A stretch of DNA of 64,000 nucleotides from Kutzneria buriramensis (GCF_043575855.1 NZ_CP144375.1:2046001-2110000); one strand, 5' to 3'. Positions 25,724 to 33,894 are shown, counted from the stretch's first letter. Notes: generated from the sequence alone by a model not told the origin. Numbers and translations: made by a program.

Positions 25724-26677
25724 GTGACCGCCAGAGGGAACTTCAAGCGCCGGGTCCGGGCCCGAGCGGCCAGGACCGGGCAGTCCTACACGACCGCGCT
25801 TCGGCACTTCCGTCGGACATCGGGAGACGAGATGCCGAAGACGAAGACCCTGCGGCTCGCGGCGGCGCGCACCACGCTGCGCCAGGATCCGCGGGACGCC
25901 GAACTGCTGCGGGAGAGCGGGCGGGAGATCCGCCGGCTGATGCGTGACGCCTACGCGGCGGGCGCGCGGCTGGTGGTGTTCCCGGAGGGCGCCACCTGCT
26001 CCCCGCACAAGCGGATCATGTCGGCGGACCCGAACCGCGTGGGTCCGGCCGACTGGGGCCTGGTCGAGTGGGACGTGCTGCGCGACGAGCTGGGCCGGAT
26101 CGCCGACCTGGCCCGGGAGCTGGGGCTGTGGACGGTGGTCGGCGCCGTGCACCGGCTGACGCCGCCGAACCGCCCGCACAACAGCCTGTACGTGCTGTCC
26201 GACAAGGGCGAGGTCGTCACCCGCTACGACGAGCGGATGCTGTCCAACACCAAGGTCAGCTTCATGTACACGCCGGGATCGGCGCCGGTGACCTTCGAGG
26301 TCGACGGCGTGCGGATCGGGCTGGCGCTGGGCATGGAGGCGCACTTCCCGGAGCTGTTCCTGGAGTACGAGCGCCTCGACGTGGACGTCGTGCTGTTCGC
26401 GACCGCCGCCCCGACCGAGGTGTTCGCCACCGAGGCGCAGGCCCATGCCGCGACCAACAGCTACTGGGTCGGCTACGCCGCCGACACCTCGGCCGGCGTC
26501 CTCTCGCCGGCCGGCGAGTGGCTGGCCCGCACCGGCGACGAGCCGATCGCCGTCGCGGACATCGACGGCAACGCGGAGAACCTGGCCCGGCCGTGGCGGC
26601 GCACCGCCCGCGACGGCGTCTACGAGCCGCACCTCATCCGCGACGACCCGCGCAGCGAGGACAGGGCCGGCTTCTAG
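25724..26677 (+). CDS. Nitrilase-fold (carbon-nitrogen hydrolase) protein lacking Cys and Lys of the triad
   Basis: A 317-residue protein. The first 36 residues (GNFKRRVRARAARTGQSYTT) are a basic extension seen in front of several actinobacterial proteins; an ATG at 25832 with GGGAG would omit it. The nitrilase fold follows, with the triad Glu in VVFPEGA (Glu88). Where active members have YRKxHL the sequence is YDERMLS, and where they have the ICYDxRFPEL cysteine motif it reads LGMEAHFPEL. Both catalytic Lys and Cys are therefore replaced (Glu and Gly). It is probably a non-hydrolytic homologue or uses other residues. GGAAGG precedes the GTG. Confidence 0.82.
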   Translation: MTARGNFKRRVRARAARTGQSYTTALRHFRRTSGDEMPKTKTLRLAAARTTLRQDPRDAELLRESGREIRRLMRDAYAAGARLVVFPEGATCSPHKRIMSADPNRVGPADWGLVEWDVLRDELGRIADLARELGLWTVVGAVHRLTPPNRPHNSLYVLSDKGEVVTRYDERMLSNTKVSFMYTPGSAPVTFEVDGVRIGLALGMEAHFPELFLEYERLDVDVVLFATAAPTEVFATEAQAHAATNSYWVGYAADTSAGVLSPAGEWLARTGDEPIAVADIDGNAENLARPWRRTARDGVYEPHLIRDDPRSEDRAGF

Positions 26678-27057
26678 CCGGGTTGGAGACGCCCGTCGCC
26701 GGTCAGCGTGGCGGGCGTCTCCCACCACGTCACGGTGCCGCACGCACCGTCAACGGAGTGCTGCACCGGGGCGAAGTCACGGCGCACGGTCAAACCCGAC
26801 CCGTCGGTGACGGTGAGCCGCATCGTCGCCGACGGGTCGGCCCTGGCCGGGATCATCAACTGCACGGGGCGTTTCGCGTCGGCCTTGGTGACGGACTGGC
26901 AGCGTTCGCCGACACAGGCATGCAGCGTGTCGCCGGGATGGGTCGCGAACCAGGCCGCGGCGTTCAACCCGATGCCGGGCGACGGAATCATCGGCAGGTT
27001 GCAGCGCCCGCAGGCCACGAGGAACAGGAGGGGTACGAGCAGCAGCACCGACCTCAT
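26674..27057 (-). CDS. Small hypothetical lipoprotein
   Basis: A 127-residue lipoprotein: MRSVLLLVPLLFLVACGRC has lipobox LVAC with Cys16. The mature part has four more cysteines (HACVGERC, GACGTV) and a beta-rich look (QLMIPARADPSATMRLTV), like small actinobacterial lipoproteins of unknown role. Its TAG shares CTAG with the TAG of the convergent nitrilase-like gene. Its ATG is only 14 bases from the ATG of the divergent next gene. Confidence 0.75.
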   Translation of the reverse strand: MRSVLLLVPLLFLVACGRCNLPMIPSPGIGLNAAAWFATHPGDTLHACVGERCQSVTKADAKRPVQLMIPARADPSATMRLTVTDGSGLTVRRDFAPVQHSVDGACGTVTWWETPATLTGDGRLQPG

Positions 27058-27071
27058 CCCACAATGTCACC

Positions 27072-27653
27072 ATGGATCCCGCGCTGGCGAAGGCGATTGA
27101 CGACGTCGAGGCGACGTTCGCCGGCTACCCACGGCGGGCGGTACTGGAGGGCTGCCCGCACTGTGTCGGCGATGTCCGGGTCGAGGACCACGACCTGTTC
27201 TCCCTGACGATCCGGTTGGGCAACACCGTCGGCGCCGAGGCCGACGTGAAGGCCCTCCTGCCGACGCTGCTCCGGAACCTCGTCACCGGCGACGAACTCG
27301 ACCCAAGCATCGTCCTCGGCAAGGTCGCGCCCAGCTGGCCCGAGCACGAGCGGCAGGCGGTCGCGCGTTTCCTGGACGTGGTCTGGCGGCAGCTACTGGC
27401 GGATTTCCCGCCGAACCTGGGCGCGTTCCACGACGTGCCGACCTTCCTGCGGGCGGTGCCCAATCCGGACCGTTTCCTCGAATCGTGGCCACCGGGTTCG
27501 GCGCCGGACCGGCATCTGGCGGCTTACGTCCTGACGACAACCGACGACTGGGCTCATCGGAGCGAGGTTCGCGACCGGCTGTTGACGGCGTTCGAGCGCG
27601 ACCAGGACGAGCCGTGGGCCGACGAATTCGCGGTGGCGTACGACTTCGTCTGA
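27072..27653 (+). CDS. Hypothetical cytosolic protein
   Basis: A 193-residue protein that I do not recognise. Features are an N-terminal EGCPHCVGDVRVED with a CxxC pair, a helical middle (ALLPTLLRNLVTGDELDPS), and a C-terminal segment rich in acidic residues and Trp. There is no signal or membrane segment. No ribosome-binding site precedes the ATG; CACAAT (27060-27065) ends 6 bases before it and may be a -10 box of a leaderless message. The gene ends one base before the convergent ArsR gene ends. Confidence 0.7.
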   Translation: MDPALAKAIDDVEATFAGYPRRAVLEGCPHCVGDVRVEDHDLFSLTIRLGNTVGAEADVKALLPTLLRNLVTGDELDPSIVLGKVAPSWPEHERQAVARFLDVVWRQLLADFPPNLGAFHDVPTFLRAVPNPDRFLESWPPGSAPDRHLAAYVLTTTDDWAHRSEVRDRLLTAFERDQDEPWADEFAVAYDFV

Positions 27654-27654
27654 C

Positions 27655-28170
27655 TCAGTCGGCCAGCCGGTGCAGGACCACGATGCCGCCGTAGGCCGGC
27701 TGGTCCGCGCGCTGATCGTCGCCGGTGGTGTACTCGTCCAGCAGCGCCATCAGCCGACGGTCGAGCTCCGCCGCATCCGAGGCCGACAGGTGGAGCGCGA
27801 ATCGGACGAAGGTCCGCACCGACTCGGGACCGGCGGCCCGTAGCTCGTGCTGTAGCGCCTCGACAGGCGCGAACGCGGCGTCCGCGCCGGTGCCGGGCTG
27901 GTCGTCGAGCCACCACGAGCGCGCCTTCGACCGGTACGGCTTCTCCAACGCCCCGCTGTCGCCGCTGCGCACCGGTGCCTGCTCCAGCAGCCCGGCGGCG
28001 ACCAGCTGCCGCACGTGGTACAGCACCGTGCCGGGATCCCGGTCGAGCCGCTCGGCCAGCTGCTTGTTGGTCAGCTCCTGCTGCCAGCACAGCCGCAGGA
28101 TGCGCAGCCGCAGCGGATGGGCCAGGGCCTTCGCCTCACGGTCGGAGGCGTCACGATGCGGCAGAGCCAT
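27655..28170 (-). CDS. ArsR-like winged-helix transcriptional regulator
   Basis: A 171-residue repressor-type protein. The HTH is LAHPLRLRILRLCWQQ then LTNKQLAERLDRDPGTVLYHVRQLVAAGLLEQ; a C-terminal helical part (EALQHELRAAGPESVRTFVRF) probably dimerises. The true start is ATG 28170; longer open frame upstream runs antisense through the transporter gene. TAGGCT at 28183-28178 lies 7 bases before the ATG, so the message may be leaderless. It diverges from an MFS transporter with repeated ATCGAT-centred sites between them, pointing to control of the transporter. Confidence 0.88.
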   Translation of the reverse strand: MALPHRDASDREAKALAHPLRLRILRLCWQQELTNKQLAERLDRDPGTVLYHVRQLVAAGLLEQAPVRSGDSGALEKPYRSKARSWWLDDQPGTGADAAFAPVEALQHELRAAGPESVRTFVRFALHLSASDAAELDRRLMALLDEYTTGDDQRADQPAYGGIVVLHRLAD

Positions 28171-28182
28171 GGTGGACAGCCT

Positions 28183-28227
28183 ACATCGATGGAGTTTTCC
28201 CCATCGATGGGAGATACTCCATCGGTG
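28183..28227. promoter_or_regulatory. Repeated CATCGATGG operator between arsR-like and MFS genes
   Basis: CATCGATGGA (28184-28193), CATCGATGGG (28202-28211) and the partial inverse CTCCATCGG (28217-28225) crowd into 45 bases. The first copy overlaps the regulator -10 box (28178-28183), and the array covers the start of the transporter gene, as expected for a repressor of both. Confidence 0.65.
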
Positions 28228-29409
28228 ACCCCGTACTGGCGACTGTGGATTTCGGACGGGTTGTCGAACCTGGCCGACGGCGTGCTCAAGGTGGCCGTGC
28301 CGCTGATCGCGGCCGGCCTGACCCGCTCCCCCACGCTGATCGCCGGCCTGGGCGTGGCGTTCACACTGCCTTGGCTGGTGTGCGCGCTGCCGGCGGGCGC
28401 GCTGGTCGACCGGCTGGACCGCAAGCGGGCGATGCTGGTCGCCAACGCGATCCGGGGCGCCCTGCTGATCGTGCTGCTGGGCGCCCCCTCCATCTGGGCG
28501 CTCTACGCGGTCGCGCTCTGTGTCGGCGTCACGGAGACGATCTACGACACGTCGGCGCAGTCGATCGTGCCGCAGCTCGTCGGCCGCGATCAGCTGCCGC
28601 GAGCCAACGGCCGCCTGTACGCGGTCGAGCTGATGGCCAACGAGTTCGCCGGGCCGCCGCTGGCCGGGCTGCTCGTCGGCCTTGCCACCATGGCCGCATT
28701 CGGTGCGCCAATCGCACTCTGGGCCGCCTCCGTGGCCGTCCTCGCGACGCTGCCCGGCCGCTACCGGGTCGAACGATCCGAGCCCAGCACGATCAGGGCC
28801 GACATCGCCGAGGGTCTGCGGTTCCTGTGGCGGCATCCGGTGCTGCGCACGTTCACCGTCTCGGTCGGCCTGTTCAACCTCGCCACCAGCGCCGCGTTCA
28901 CGATGCTCGTGCTCTACGCGGTCGCCCCGAAGGGCCCGATGGGTCTGTCCGAGCAGGCCTACGGCGTGTTGCTCACCGGCACGGCCGTGGGCAGCCTGGT
29001 CGGCTCGGTGCTGGCCGAACGGATCGAGCGCGCGCTGGGCCGGTCCCGGGCGCTGTGGATCTCCTATCTGGTCGGTGCTGTGACCATCGCGACGCCGACC
29101 GTGACCACCGATCCGGTCGCCGTCGGCATCGCGCTGTTCACCAGCGGTGTCGGCGTAATGGTGACCAACATCGTGATGGTGTCGCTGCGCCAGCGCCTCA
29201 CACCGGACCACCTGCTCGGCCGGCTCAACAGCGCGCACCGGCTCGTCGGCTGGGGCACGAAACCGCTGGGTGCTGCGCTCGGCGGAGTTCTGGCCGACCT
29301 GCTGGGCCTGCGGCCGGTGTTCGCGGTGGTCGCGCTGCTGCCGCTGCTCGCCCTGCCGGGCCTGATCCGGTTGGCCGGTGACACTCCGGACTCGGTTGAC
29401 CGGATCTGA
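28225..29409 (+). CDS. MFS transporter (multidrug-efflux type)
   Basis: A 394-residue major-facilitator protein with about 12 hydrophobic segments. Segment 1 is LWISDGLSNLADGVLKVAVPLI, and the loop 2-3 motif is GALVDRLDRKRAM. Substrate probably a drug or metabolite, going by family. The start is uncertain: GTG 28225 has GGGAGA 10 bases upstream, while ATG 28207 and ATG 28189 are in frame and would add 6 or 12 residues. It diverges from the ArsR-like regulator and is likely repressed by it. A weak hairpin GCCGAA/TTCGGC follows the stop (29415-29437). Confidence 0.88.
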   Translation: MTPYWRLWISDGLSNLADGVLKVAVPLIAAGLTRSPTLIAGLGVAFTLPWLVCALPAGALVDRLDRKRAMLVANAIRGALLIVLLGAPSIWALYAVALCVGVTETIYDTSAQSIVPQLVGRDQLPRANGRLYAVELMANEFAGPPLAGLLVGLATMAAFGAPIALWAASVAVLATLPGRYRVERSEPSTIRADIAEGLRFLWRHPVLRTFTVSVGLFNLATSAAFTMLVLYAVAPKGPMGLSEQAYGVLLTGTAVGSLVGSVLAERIERALGRSRALWISYLVGAVTIATPTVTTDPVAVGIALFTSGVGVMVTNIVMVSLRQRLTPDHLLGRLNSAHRLVGWGTKPLGAALGGVLADLLGLRPVFAVVALLPLLALPGLIRLAGDTPDSVDRI

Positions 29410-29554
29410 CAACCGCCGAAGGTCTGGTCTTTTCGGCTGGCTCTGAACACCGTTAACAGGTATCTCGGTCGATACGGCGTGTGACGAAACGTGCTAGCCT
29501 CCCGGCAAATCCGCAGGTCAGTGGATACATGGGGTGACGGGACGAGCACCCGGC

Positions 29555-29570
29555 GTGTGCATCTGCACAC
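29555..29570. promoter_or_regulatory. Palindrome upstream of the histidine kinase gene
   Basis: GTGTGCA-TC-TGCACAC is a perfect 7-bp inverted repeat in the 246-base gap before the kinase. A second, shorter one (GTATC..GATAC, 29460-29475) lies further up. Either may be a regulator site. Confidence 0.35.
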
Positions 29571-29655
29571 AAGTTTCGGACGGCGCGTCCCGAACGAGTG
29601 TTAGGACTGTCTAAGAGCACAAGACTCACTCGCCCTGCCCGAGGAGGACGGAGCC

Positions 29656-30975
29656 GTGCCGAACCGGCCGCGCCACGCCGTGAACGGTCCCGACATGCCC
29701 CCGGTCGGTGTGCCGGCCCAGCGCGACAACGACGACAGGATCTGGCCCGGCGAGCCGATGAGCGGCGCCGAAGCGGCCGACCTCGTCAGCACCGTCCTGC
29801 ACGAGCCGGCGCCCACCCGCGAGCTCCGCGACCGCGCGGTGCGCTTCCTGCGCCGCCACAGCGGCCCGCTCAGCGACGTCGGCGCCATCGCGCTGGGGCT
29901 GCTGGACGTGCTGCTGGTGGTCCCCAAGGACGCCGAGCTCTACTCGTACATCCTGTCCGGCGTCGCCTGCCTCGCGCTGGTGCTGCGCCGCCGCTTCCCG
30001 TTCCTCGTGCTGCTGGCCACGGTGCCCGGCTACCTCGCCGGCTGGTCCCAGCTCGCCGGCATGATCGGGCTCTACACGCTGGCCAAGAAGCAGGCCTGGC
30101 GCTGGCAGACGATGGCCGGCGCGGTGCTGATGATGCTGTGCCGGTTCGTGGTGTGGCCGCTCGACGAGTTCTTCGCCCAGGACTGGGCGCACCAGGTGGA
30201 GAACCTGCTGTGGGCCGTGGTCGACGCCGGCATGCCGCTGGCGCTGGGCCTGCTCGTCACCACCCGCAAGGAGCTGGTCCGCCGGGTCACCGAGCTCGCC
30301 GCCACCCGCGAGCGCAAGCAGCAGCTACAGGCCGAGGCCATCCGCCTGGAGGAACGCACCCGGCTGGCCCGCGAGATGCACGACGTGGTGTCGCACCAGG
30401 TCACCCTCATCGCCATGCAGGCCGGCGCGCTCAAGATGACCGTGACCGACGCCGAGTCGCGCGAGATCGCCAACACCATCCGCCGGCTGTCCACCAAGAC
30501 GCTGGAGGAGCTGCGCCAGCTCGTGGGTGTGCTGCGCACCGCCGGCGACGACGACGGCCGCCCCGACCTGACCGACCTGCGCCGCCTGGTCTCCGACTGC
30601 GGCCTGGCCGTCACGCTCAACGTCGACGGCGACATCGAGGCGATCCCCGCCCCGGTGTCGGCCGCCGCGTACCGGACCGTGCAAGAAGCACTGACCAATG
30701 TGGGAAAGCACGCCCCGTCGGCCGCCGTGTCCGTGCTCGTCCAGCTGGGCGAGGACGAGCTGGTGGTGCGGGTGCGCAACGGACGGCCCCGAGGACAGCG
30801 GACCCCTGCCCTGCCCTCTGGCGGCCATGGCCTGGTCGGACTCTCCGAACGGGCCGAGCTGCTGGGAGGCAGCTGTCACGCCGAGCCGAGTCGGGACGGT
30901 GGGTTCGTGGTGACCTCACGGTTCCCGCTCGCCCTGCCCGGGGTGGCGGCGCCGCAGGCTCCCCAGCACGCGTAG
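29656..30975 (+). CDS. Sensor histidine kinase (NarL-type, HisKA_3)
   Basis: A 439-residue membrane kinase. After a 75-residue hydrophilic N-terminus come about five hydrophobic segments (residues 76-200). The dimerisation/phosphoacceptor helix carries the phosphorylatable His in RLAREMHDVVSHQVTL, and the ATPase domain has AYRTVQEALTNVGKHA (N box) and GGHGLVGLSERAELLGG (G box). The GTG start follows GAGGAGG. No response-regulator gene is adjacent, which is unusual for this class. Two hairpins follow the stop. Confidence 0.92.
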   Translation: MPNRPRHAVNGPDMPPVGVPAQRDNDDRIWPGEPMSGAEAADLVSTVLHEPAPTRELRDRAVRFLRRHSGPLSDVGAIALGLLDVLLVVPKDAELYSYILSGVACLALVLRRRFPFLVLLATVPGYLAGWSQLAGMIGLYTLAKKQAWRWQTMAGAVLMMLCRFVVWPLDEFFAQDWAHQVENLLWAVVDAGMPLALGLLVTTRKELVRRVTELAATRERKQQLQAEAIRLEERTRLAREMHDVVSHQVTLIAMQAGALKMTVTDAESREIANTIRRLSTKTLEELRQLVGVLRTAGDDDGRPDLTDLRRLVSDCGLAVTLNVDGDIEAIPAPVSAAAYRTVQEALTNVGKHAPSAAVSVLVQLGEDELVVRVRNGRPRGQRTPALPSGGHGLVGLSERAELLGGSCHAEPSRDGGFVVTSRFPLALPGVAAPQAPQHA

Positions 30976-30980
30976 AAGGC

Positions 30981-31018
30981 GGTTGGGAGGGACGCCGGCG
31001 CGGGTATCCCTCCCAACC
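30981..31018 (+). terminator. Terminator of the histidine kinase gene
   Basis: GGTTGGGAGGGA and TCCCTCCCAACC form a perfect 12-bp stem with a 14-base loop, 6 bases after the stop. Confidence 0.75.
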
Positions 31019-31036
31019 TCCGCCGCTACGAGCAGC

Positions 31037-31078
31037 AAAAGCCGCCTTGCCCTCGAATTCGGGAGCAAGGCGGCTTTT
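31037..31078. terminator. Bidirectional terminator between histidine kinase and rbpA
   Basis: AAAAGCCGCCTTGC and GCAAGGCGGCTTTT form a perfect 14-bp stem with a 14-base loop. The A run on one side and U run on the other suit termination from both directions between convergent genes. Confidence 0.85.
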
Positions 31079-31107
31079 CGCGTTCACATCGGATCGCGCT
31101 GAGGGTG

Positions 31108-31455
31108 CTAGAACTCGCCCTCGCGCTGGGCCCGGAGCTTGGCCAGCGCCTCGGCCAGGATCGCCTCGCCGTCCGCGTCGGAGCGCCGCTCCTTCACGTA
31201 CGCCAGATGCGTCTTGTACGGCTCGTTGCGCGGTGGCGCCGGCGGGGCCTTCTCATCCCGCCCGGCGGGCAGCCCGCACCGCGGGCAGTCCCACGACTCC
31301 GGCTCCTCGGCCTCCAGGGCGAACGACGGGCGGGACTCGTGGCCGTTGGCGCACCAGTACGACACCCGATGCCGGGGCGCGGACTCGCCGCGCTCCGACT
31401 CGCCCATCGGGCCCGATCCGACTCGGGTACCGCGGATCGCGTTACCGCCAGTCAT
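31108..31455 (-). CDS. rbpA: RNA polymerase-binding protein RbpA
   Basis: A 115-residue actinobacterial transcription factor that binds RNA polymerase with the principal sigma factor and stabilises the open complex. The family signature is complete: GGNAIRGTRVGSGPMGESERGE at the N-terminus, the zinc-ribbon-like core YWCANGHESRPSF..WDCPRCG, then PYKTHLAYVKERRSDADGE at the sigma-interaction end. It lies upstream of secG-tpiA-pgk-gap in position but is transcribed separately, as usual in this order. Confidence 0.97.
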   Translation of the reverse strand: MTGGNAIRGTRVGSGPMGESERGESAPRHRVSYWCANGHESRPSFALEAEEPESWDCPRCGLPAGRDEKAPPAPPRNEPYKTHLAYVKERRSDADGEAILAEALAKLRAQREGEF

Positions 31456-31509
31456 CGACCCTCACACTCCCACAGGACGTGGTTGAACAACCCCAGTTGG
31501 ACGCGGTGC

Positions 31510-31743
31510 TCAGCCGAGCTTGGCCAGCAGGCCGATGCCGAGAATGGCGATCACCCAGATCGCGGCGACGAACAGGGTGATCCGGTCCAGGTTCTTCTCG
31601 ACCACACTGGAACCGGACAGGCTCGACTGCATGCCGCCGCCGAACAGCGAGGACAGACCGCCACCCCGGCCGCGGTGCAGCAGCACCAGCAGGATCAGCA
31701 GCAGGCTGGCGACGATCAACAGGATCTGCAGGAACAGGTTCAT
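31510..31743 (-). CDS. secG: Preprotein translocase subunit SecG
   Basis: A 77-residue membrane protein with two hydrophobic helices (LFLQILLIVASLLLILLVLL and ITLFVAAIWVIAILGIGLL) joined by a Gly/Ser loop with GGGLSSLFGGG, the SecG hallmark. It supports SecYEG export. It lies 144 bases downstream of tpiA beyond a terminator hairpin, so it probably has its own promoter near the palindrome at 31774. Confidence 0.95.
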   Translation of the reverse strand: MNLFLQILLIVASLLLILLVLLHRGRGGGLSSLFGGGMQSSLSGSSVVEKNLDRITLFVAAIWVIAILGIGLLAKLG

Positions 31744-31773
31744 CTCACCCTCGCTGTAAGGCGTATAGACGCT

Positions 31774-31786
31774 ACAGGTTACCTGT
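31774..31786. promoter_or_regulatory. ACAGGT-T-ACCTGT palindrome upstream of secG
   Basis: A perfect 6-bp inverted repeat about 30 bases before the secG start, overlapping the likely promoter (TATACG near 31760 is -10-like). The 11-mer GTTACCTGTTC of its right half also occurs upstream of the sigma gene at 1854-1864. Confidence 0.35.
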
Positions 31787-31840
31787 TCCGGCCCCGGCTT
31801 CGGAGCACGGTCCGGAAAGGCGCGGTCACGGAAAACGCAC

Positions 31841-31872
31841 CGGGGCCCCGCCGCGCCAGCGCCGGGGCCCCG
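31841..31872 (-). terminator. Terminator after tpiA
   Basis: Two copies of the self-complementary CGGGGCCCCG pair into a 10-bp stem with a 12-base loop; on the minus strand GTGCGTTTTCC follows. Confidence 0.75.
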
Positions 31873-31887
31873 ACCTGCGACAACGAT

Positions 31888-32673
31888 CTACGGCAGCGGC
31901 CCGCCGGCCGCGAGCGCGCACAGCTTGGCGAACTCGTCGCCGTCCAGGCTCGCCCCGCCGACCAGGCCGCCGTCGATGTCGGGCTGCTTCACCAGGTCGG
32001 CGATGCTGCCGGACTTCACCGAGCCGCCGTAGAGCACGCGGACGGTGTCGGCGACCTCCTGGCCGTACTTCTCGGCGATGGCGGCCCGGATCGACCCGCA
32101 GACCTCCTGCGCGTCCGACGGGGTGGCCACCTTGCCGGTGCCGATCGCCCACACCGGCTCGTAGGCGATCACCACCTTCGCCACCTGCTCGGCCTTGAGG
32201 CCCTTCAGGCCGGCGATCAGCTGGGTGTTGCAGTGCTCCAGGTGGCCGTCGGCCTCCCGGACCTCCAGCTTCTCGCCGACGCACAGGATCGGCGTGAGCC
32301 CGTGCTTGAGCGCGGCCTTGACCTTGCGGTTGACCAGCTCGTCGTCCTCGTTGTGGTACTCGCGCCGCTCGGAGTGCCCGACCACCACGTAGGTGCAGCC
32401 CAGCTTGGCCAGCTGCGCCCCGGACACGTCGCCGGTGTAGGCGCCCGAGTCGTGCTGGGACAGGTCCTGCGCGCCGTACTTGAGCAGCAGCTTGTCCCCG
32501 TCGACCAGGGTCTGCACGCTGCGCAGCGAGATGAACGGCGGCAGCACCGCCACCTCGACCTTGGCGAAGTACTTCTCCGGCAGCGAGAAGGCGATCTTCT
32601 GGGTCAGGGCGATGGCCTCGAGGTGGTTGAGGTTCATCTTCCAGTTGCCCGCGATCAGCGGAAGCCGTGCCAT
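31888..32673 (-). CDS. tpiA: Triose-phosphate isomerase
   Basis: A 261-residue TIM-barrel enzyme interconverting dihydroxyacetone phosphate and glyceraldehyde 3-phosphate. N and K of LIAGNWKMNLNH, the His of VVGHSERR, and the catalytic Glu with loop 6 in VIAYEPVWAIGTGK are all present. It starts one base after the pgk stop and is the last gene of gap-pgk-tpiA before a terminator. Confidence 0.97.
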   Translation of the reverse strand: MARLPLIAGNWKMNLNHLEAIALTQKIAFSLPEKYFAKVEVAVLPPFISLRSVQTLVDGDKLLLKYGAQDLSQHDSGAYTGDVSGAQLAKLGCTYVVVGHSERREYHNEDDELVNRKVKAALKHGLTPILCVGEKLEVREADGHLEHCNTQLIAGLKGLKAEQVAKVVIAYEPVWAIGTGKVATPSDAQEVCGSIRAAIAEKYGQEVADTVRVLYGGSVKSGSIADLVKQPDIDGGLVGGASLDGDEFAKLCALAAGGPLP

Positions 32674-32674
32674 C

Positions 32675-33880
32675 TCAGTCCTCCAACACCTTCACGCCCG
32701 GGAGCTCCTTGCCCTCCAGGTACTCCAGCGACGCGCCGCCGCCGGTGGAGATGTGCGAGAAGCCGTCCTCGGGCAGACCCAGCTGGCGCACGGCCGCGGC
32801 CGAGTCGCCGCCGCCGACCACGGTGAACGCGTCGGAGGCGACCAGCGCCTGCGCGACGGCACGGGTGCCGCCGGCGAATGCCGCGAACTCGAACACGCCC
32901 ATCGGCCCGTTCCAGAACACCGTCTTCGCGTCCGCGAGCTTGCTCGCGAACAGCTCGCGGGTCTTCGGGCCGATGTCCAGGCCCTCGCGGTCGGCCGGGA
33001 TCGCGTCGGTGGGCACGACCTCGTACGGCGCGTCCTCGGCGAAGGTCGTCGCGGCCAGCACGTCGACCGGCAGCACCAGCTCGACGCCGCGCTTCTCGGC
33101 CTCGGCCAGGAAGCCCCTGACCTGGTCGAGCTGGTCGGCCTGGAGCAGCGAGTTGCCGACCTCGTGGCCCTGGGCCTTGAGGAAGGTGTACGCCATGCCG
33201 CCGCCGATGAGCAGCCGGTCGACCTTGGTCAGCAGGTTCGCGATGACGCCGAGCTTGTCGGACACCTTCGCGCCGCCGAGGACGACGACATACGGCCGAG
33301 CGGTGTCTTCGGTGAGCTTGCGCAGCACCTCGACCTCGGCCAGCACCAGGCCGCCGGCGTAGTGCGGCAGCTTGGCGGCCACGTCGTAGACCGACGCCTG
33401 CTTGCGGTGCACGACACCGAAGCCGTCGGAGACGAAGGCGGCCTTGTCGCCGACCAGCGACACCAGGTCGTCGGCGAGCGCCTCGCGCTCGGCGGCGTCC
33501 TTGCTGGTCTCGCGCGGGTCGAACCGGATGTTCTCCAGCAGCGCCACACCGCCGTCGGTGAGCGCCCCGACCACGGACCGGGCCGAGTCGCCGACGACGT
33601 CGGCGGCGAGCGCGACCTCGGCGCCCAGCAGCTCGCCCAGCCGGGCGGCGGCGGGGGCGAGCGAGTACTTGGCGTCCGGCTCGCCCTTGGGGCGGCCCAG
33701 GTGGGCGGTGACGACGACCCGCGCGCCGGCCTCGCTGAGGCGCTTGGCGGTGGGCAGGAACGCCCGGATGCGGCCGTCGTCAGTGATCTTGTCGCCGTCC
33801 AGCGGGACGTTGAGGTCGGCACGCACCAAGACGTGCCGACCCTGCACGCCCTCGGCGATCAGGTCGTCGAGAGTCTTCAC
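32675..33880 (-). CDS. pgk: Phosphoglycerate kinase
   Basis: A 401-residue glycolytic kinase making ATP from 1,3-bisphosphoglycerate. RADLNVPLDG and TAHLGRPKG mark the N-domain, LGGAKVSDKLGVI and GGGDSAAAVRQLG the nucleotide domain. GTG 33880 with GAGGG upstream is chosen; longer open frame before it overlaps gap in another frame. It lies 14 bases after gap and one base before tpiA. Confidence 0.97.
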   Translation of the reverse strand: MKTLDDLIAEGVQGRHVLVRADLNVPLDGDKITDDGRIRAFLPTAKRLSEAGARVVVTAHLGRPKGEPDAKYSLAPAAARLGELLGAEVALAADVVGDSARSVVGALTDGGVALLENIRFDPRETSKDAAEREALADDLVSLVGDKAAFVSDGFGVVHRKQASVYDVAAKLPHYAGGLVLAEVEVLRKLTEDTARPYVVVLGGAKVSDKLGVIANLLTKVDRLLIGGGMAYTFLKAQGHEVGNSLLQADQLDQVRGFLAEAEKRGVELVLPVDVLAATTFAEDAPYEVVPTDAIPADREGLDIGPKTRELFASKLADAKTVFWNGPMGVFEFAAFAGGTRAVAQALVASDAFTVVGGGDSAAAVRQLGLPEDGFSHISTGGGASLEYLEGKELPGVKVLED

Positions 33881-33894
33881 TTGCGGTTGCCCTC

